Assembly (NCBI GenBank): GCA_046160865.1
Contig: JBJXHG010000003.1
Coordinates: 1 to 55,073, forward strand
DNA: 55,073 bases
Direction: 5' to 3'
DNA from: JBJXHG01 sp046160865
GTDB lineage: Bacteria; Planctomycetota; UBA1135; GCA-002686595
In this document: positions 54,962-55,073 of the stretch, one piece after another
How positions within the stretch are numbered: position 1 is the stretch's first letter
Layout of the letters: every line of letters begins with the position of its first letter
Program-made: the position numbers and the translations under genes
Notes under the pieces: generated by a model
The model's input: only the letters and a program-made list of their open reading frames with translations
Told to the model about the DNA's origin: nothing
Databases searched by the model: none

Positions 54962-55073
54962 GTGTCCTGAGTCAGAAGTTCGCTTTCACCAAGGTCGAGA
55001 TCGTCGTCGCTGGCAAGGCGCGAGGGTGCAGGCAACCTGTCAGGTTTCCGAACCCGAGCAACGCCGCCAGCGC
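54962..55073. repeat. R5: left part of another long palindromic element (cut by window end)
   Basis: Beginning AGTGTCCTGAGTCAGAAGTT one base after R1 copy D, this segment contains the centred hairpin AACCTG-T-CAGGTT (54034-type position 55034-55046). CGCTGGC on the left (near 55006) reappears in reverse near 55066 at the window edge. If symmetric about 55040 it would end near 55118, for a length of about 155 bp. No coding frame is supported. Confidence 0.55.

Overview
The window is high-GC bacterial DNA that I assign to the phylum Planctomycetota. The reasons are: (i) EF-Tu has the unusual switch I segment GGTVRSADKTVTI in place of the near-universal RGITI motif, a variant I associate with planctomycetes from memory; (ii) SecD and SecF are fused in one ~1000-residue protein; (iii) rpmD (L30) is missing from an otherwise complete spc operon. 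The genus cannot be fixed from sequence alone.

Layout. Positions 1-34.4 kb hold one giant, almost entirely minus-strand translation locus. In transcription order (right to left) it reads: a sigma70-like promoter (34304-34331), tRNA-Thr(UGU), tRNA-Tyr(GUA), tRNA-Gly(UCC), tRNA-Thr(GGU), tuf, rpmG, secE, nusG, rplK, rplA, rplJ, rplL, rpoB, rpoC; a second promoter (20096-20123) then rpsL, rpsG and a Tsr3-like rRNA modification gene; an EF-G gene in the usual fusA place; and a third promoter (14910-14938) driving S10-spc-alpha from rpsJ to rplQ, ending at a perfect 20-bp-arm terminator (99-138). adk and infA sit inside the spc/alpha part. One plus-strand exported protein of unknown function (17228-18598) interrupts the run.

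Positions 34.4-43.8 kb hold housekeeping genes: aroC with a stand-alone receiver protein, mutS2 without an Smr domain, a cystathionine gamma-synthase family gene, an HU protein with a proline-rich tail, dtd coupled to a TPR lipoprotein, a small secreted protein, and trpS. Positions 43.9-48.5 kb (plus strand) hold a lipid-transport cassette: an unusual WPxF-repeat lipoprotein followed by mlaE, mlaF and mlaD. After ribE (minus), positions 49.7-54.8 kb (plus) hold trmD-rplS and secDF-LysM.

The most unusual feature is a set of long imperfect palindromes (about 155-260 bp) in the gaps. One family (R1, about 175 bp) has four copies (1-90 partial, 44004-44182, 49527-49701, 54790-54960). Four other, sequence-unrelated palindromes of similar design lie at 39526-39786, 42042-42204, 49364-49524 and 54962-window end. 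Two of them directly abut R1 copies, and one R1 copy is read through in frame at the N-terminus of the WPxF lipoprotein. These look like a population of structured interspersed elements, with no mobilising enzyme in the window.

Other points of note are a run of nine G residues inside the 17-bp spacer of the S10 promoter, Arg at position 88 of ribosomal protein S12, and the Tsr3-like protein in a bacterial ribosomal operon. All gene calls rest on reading translations and motifs; no database search was run.
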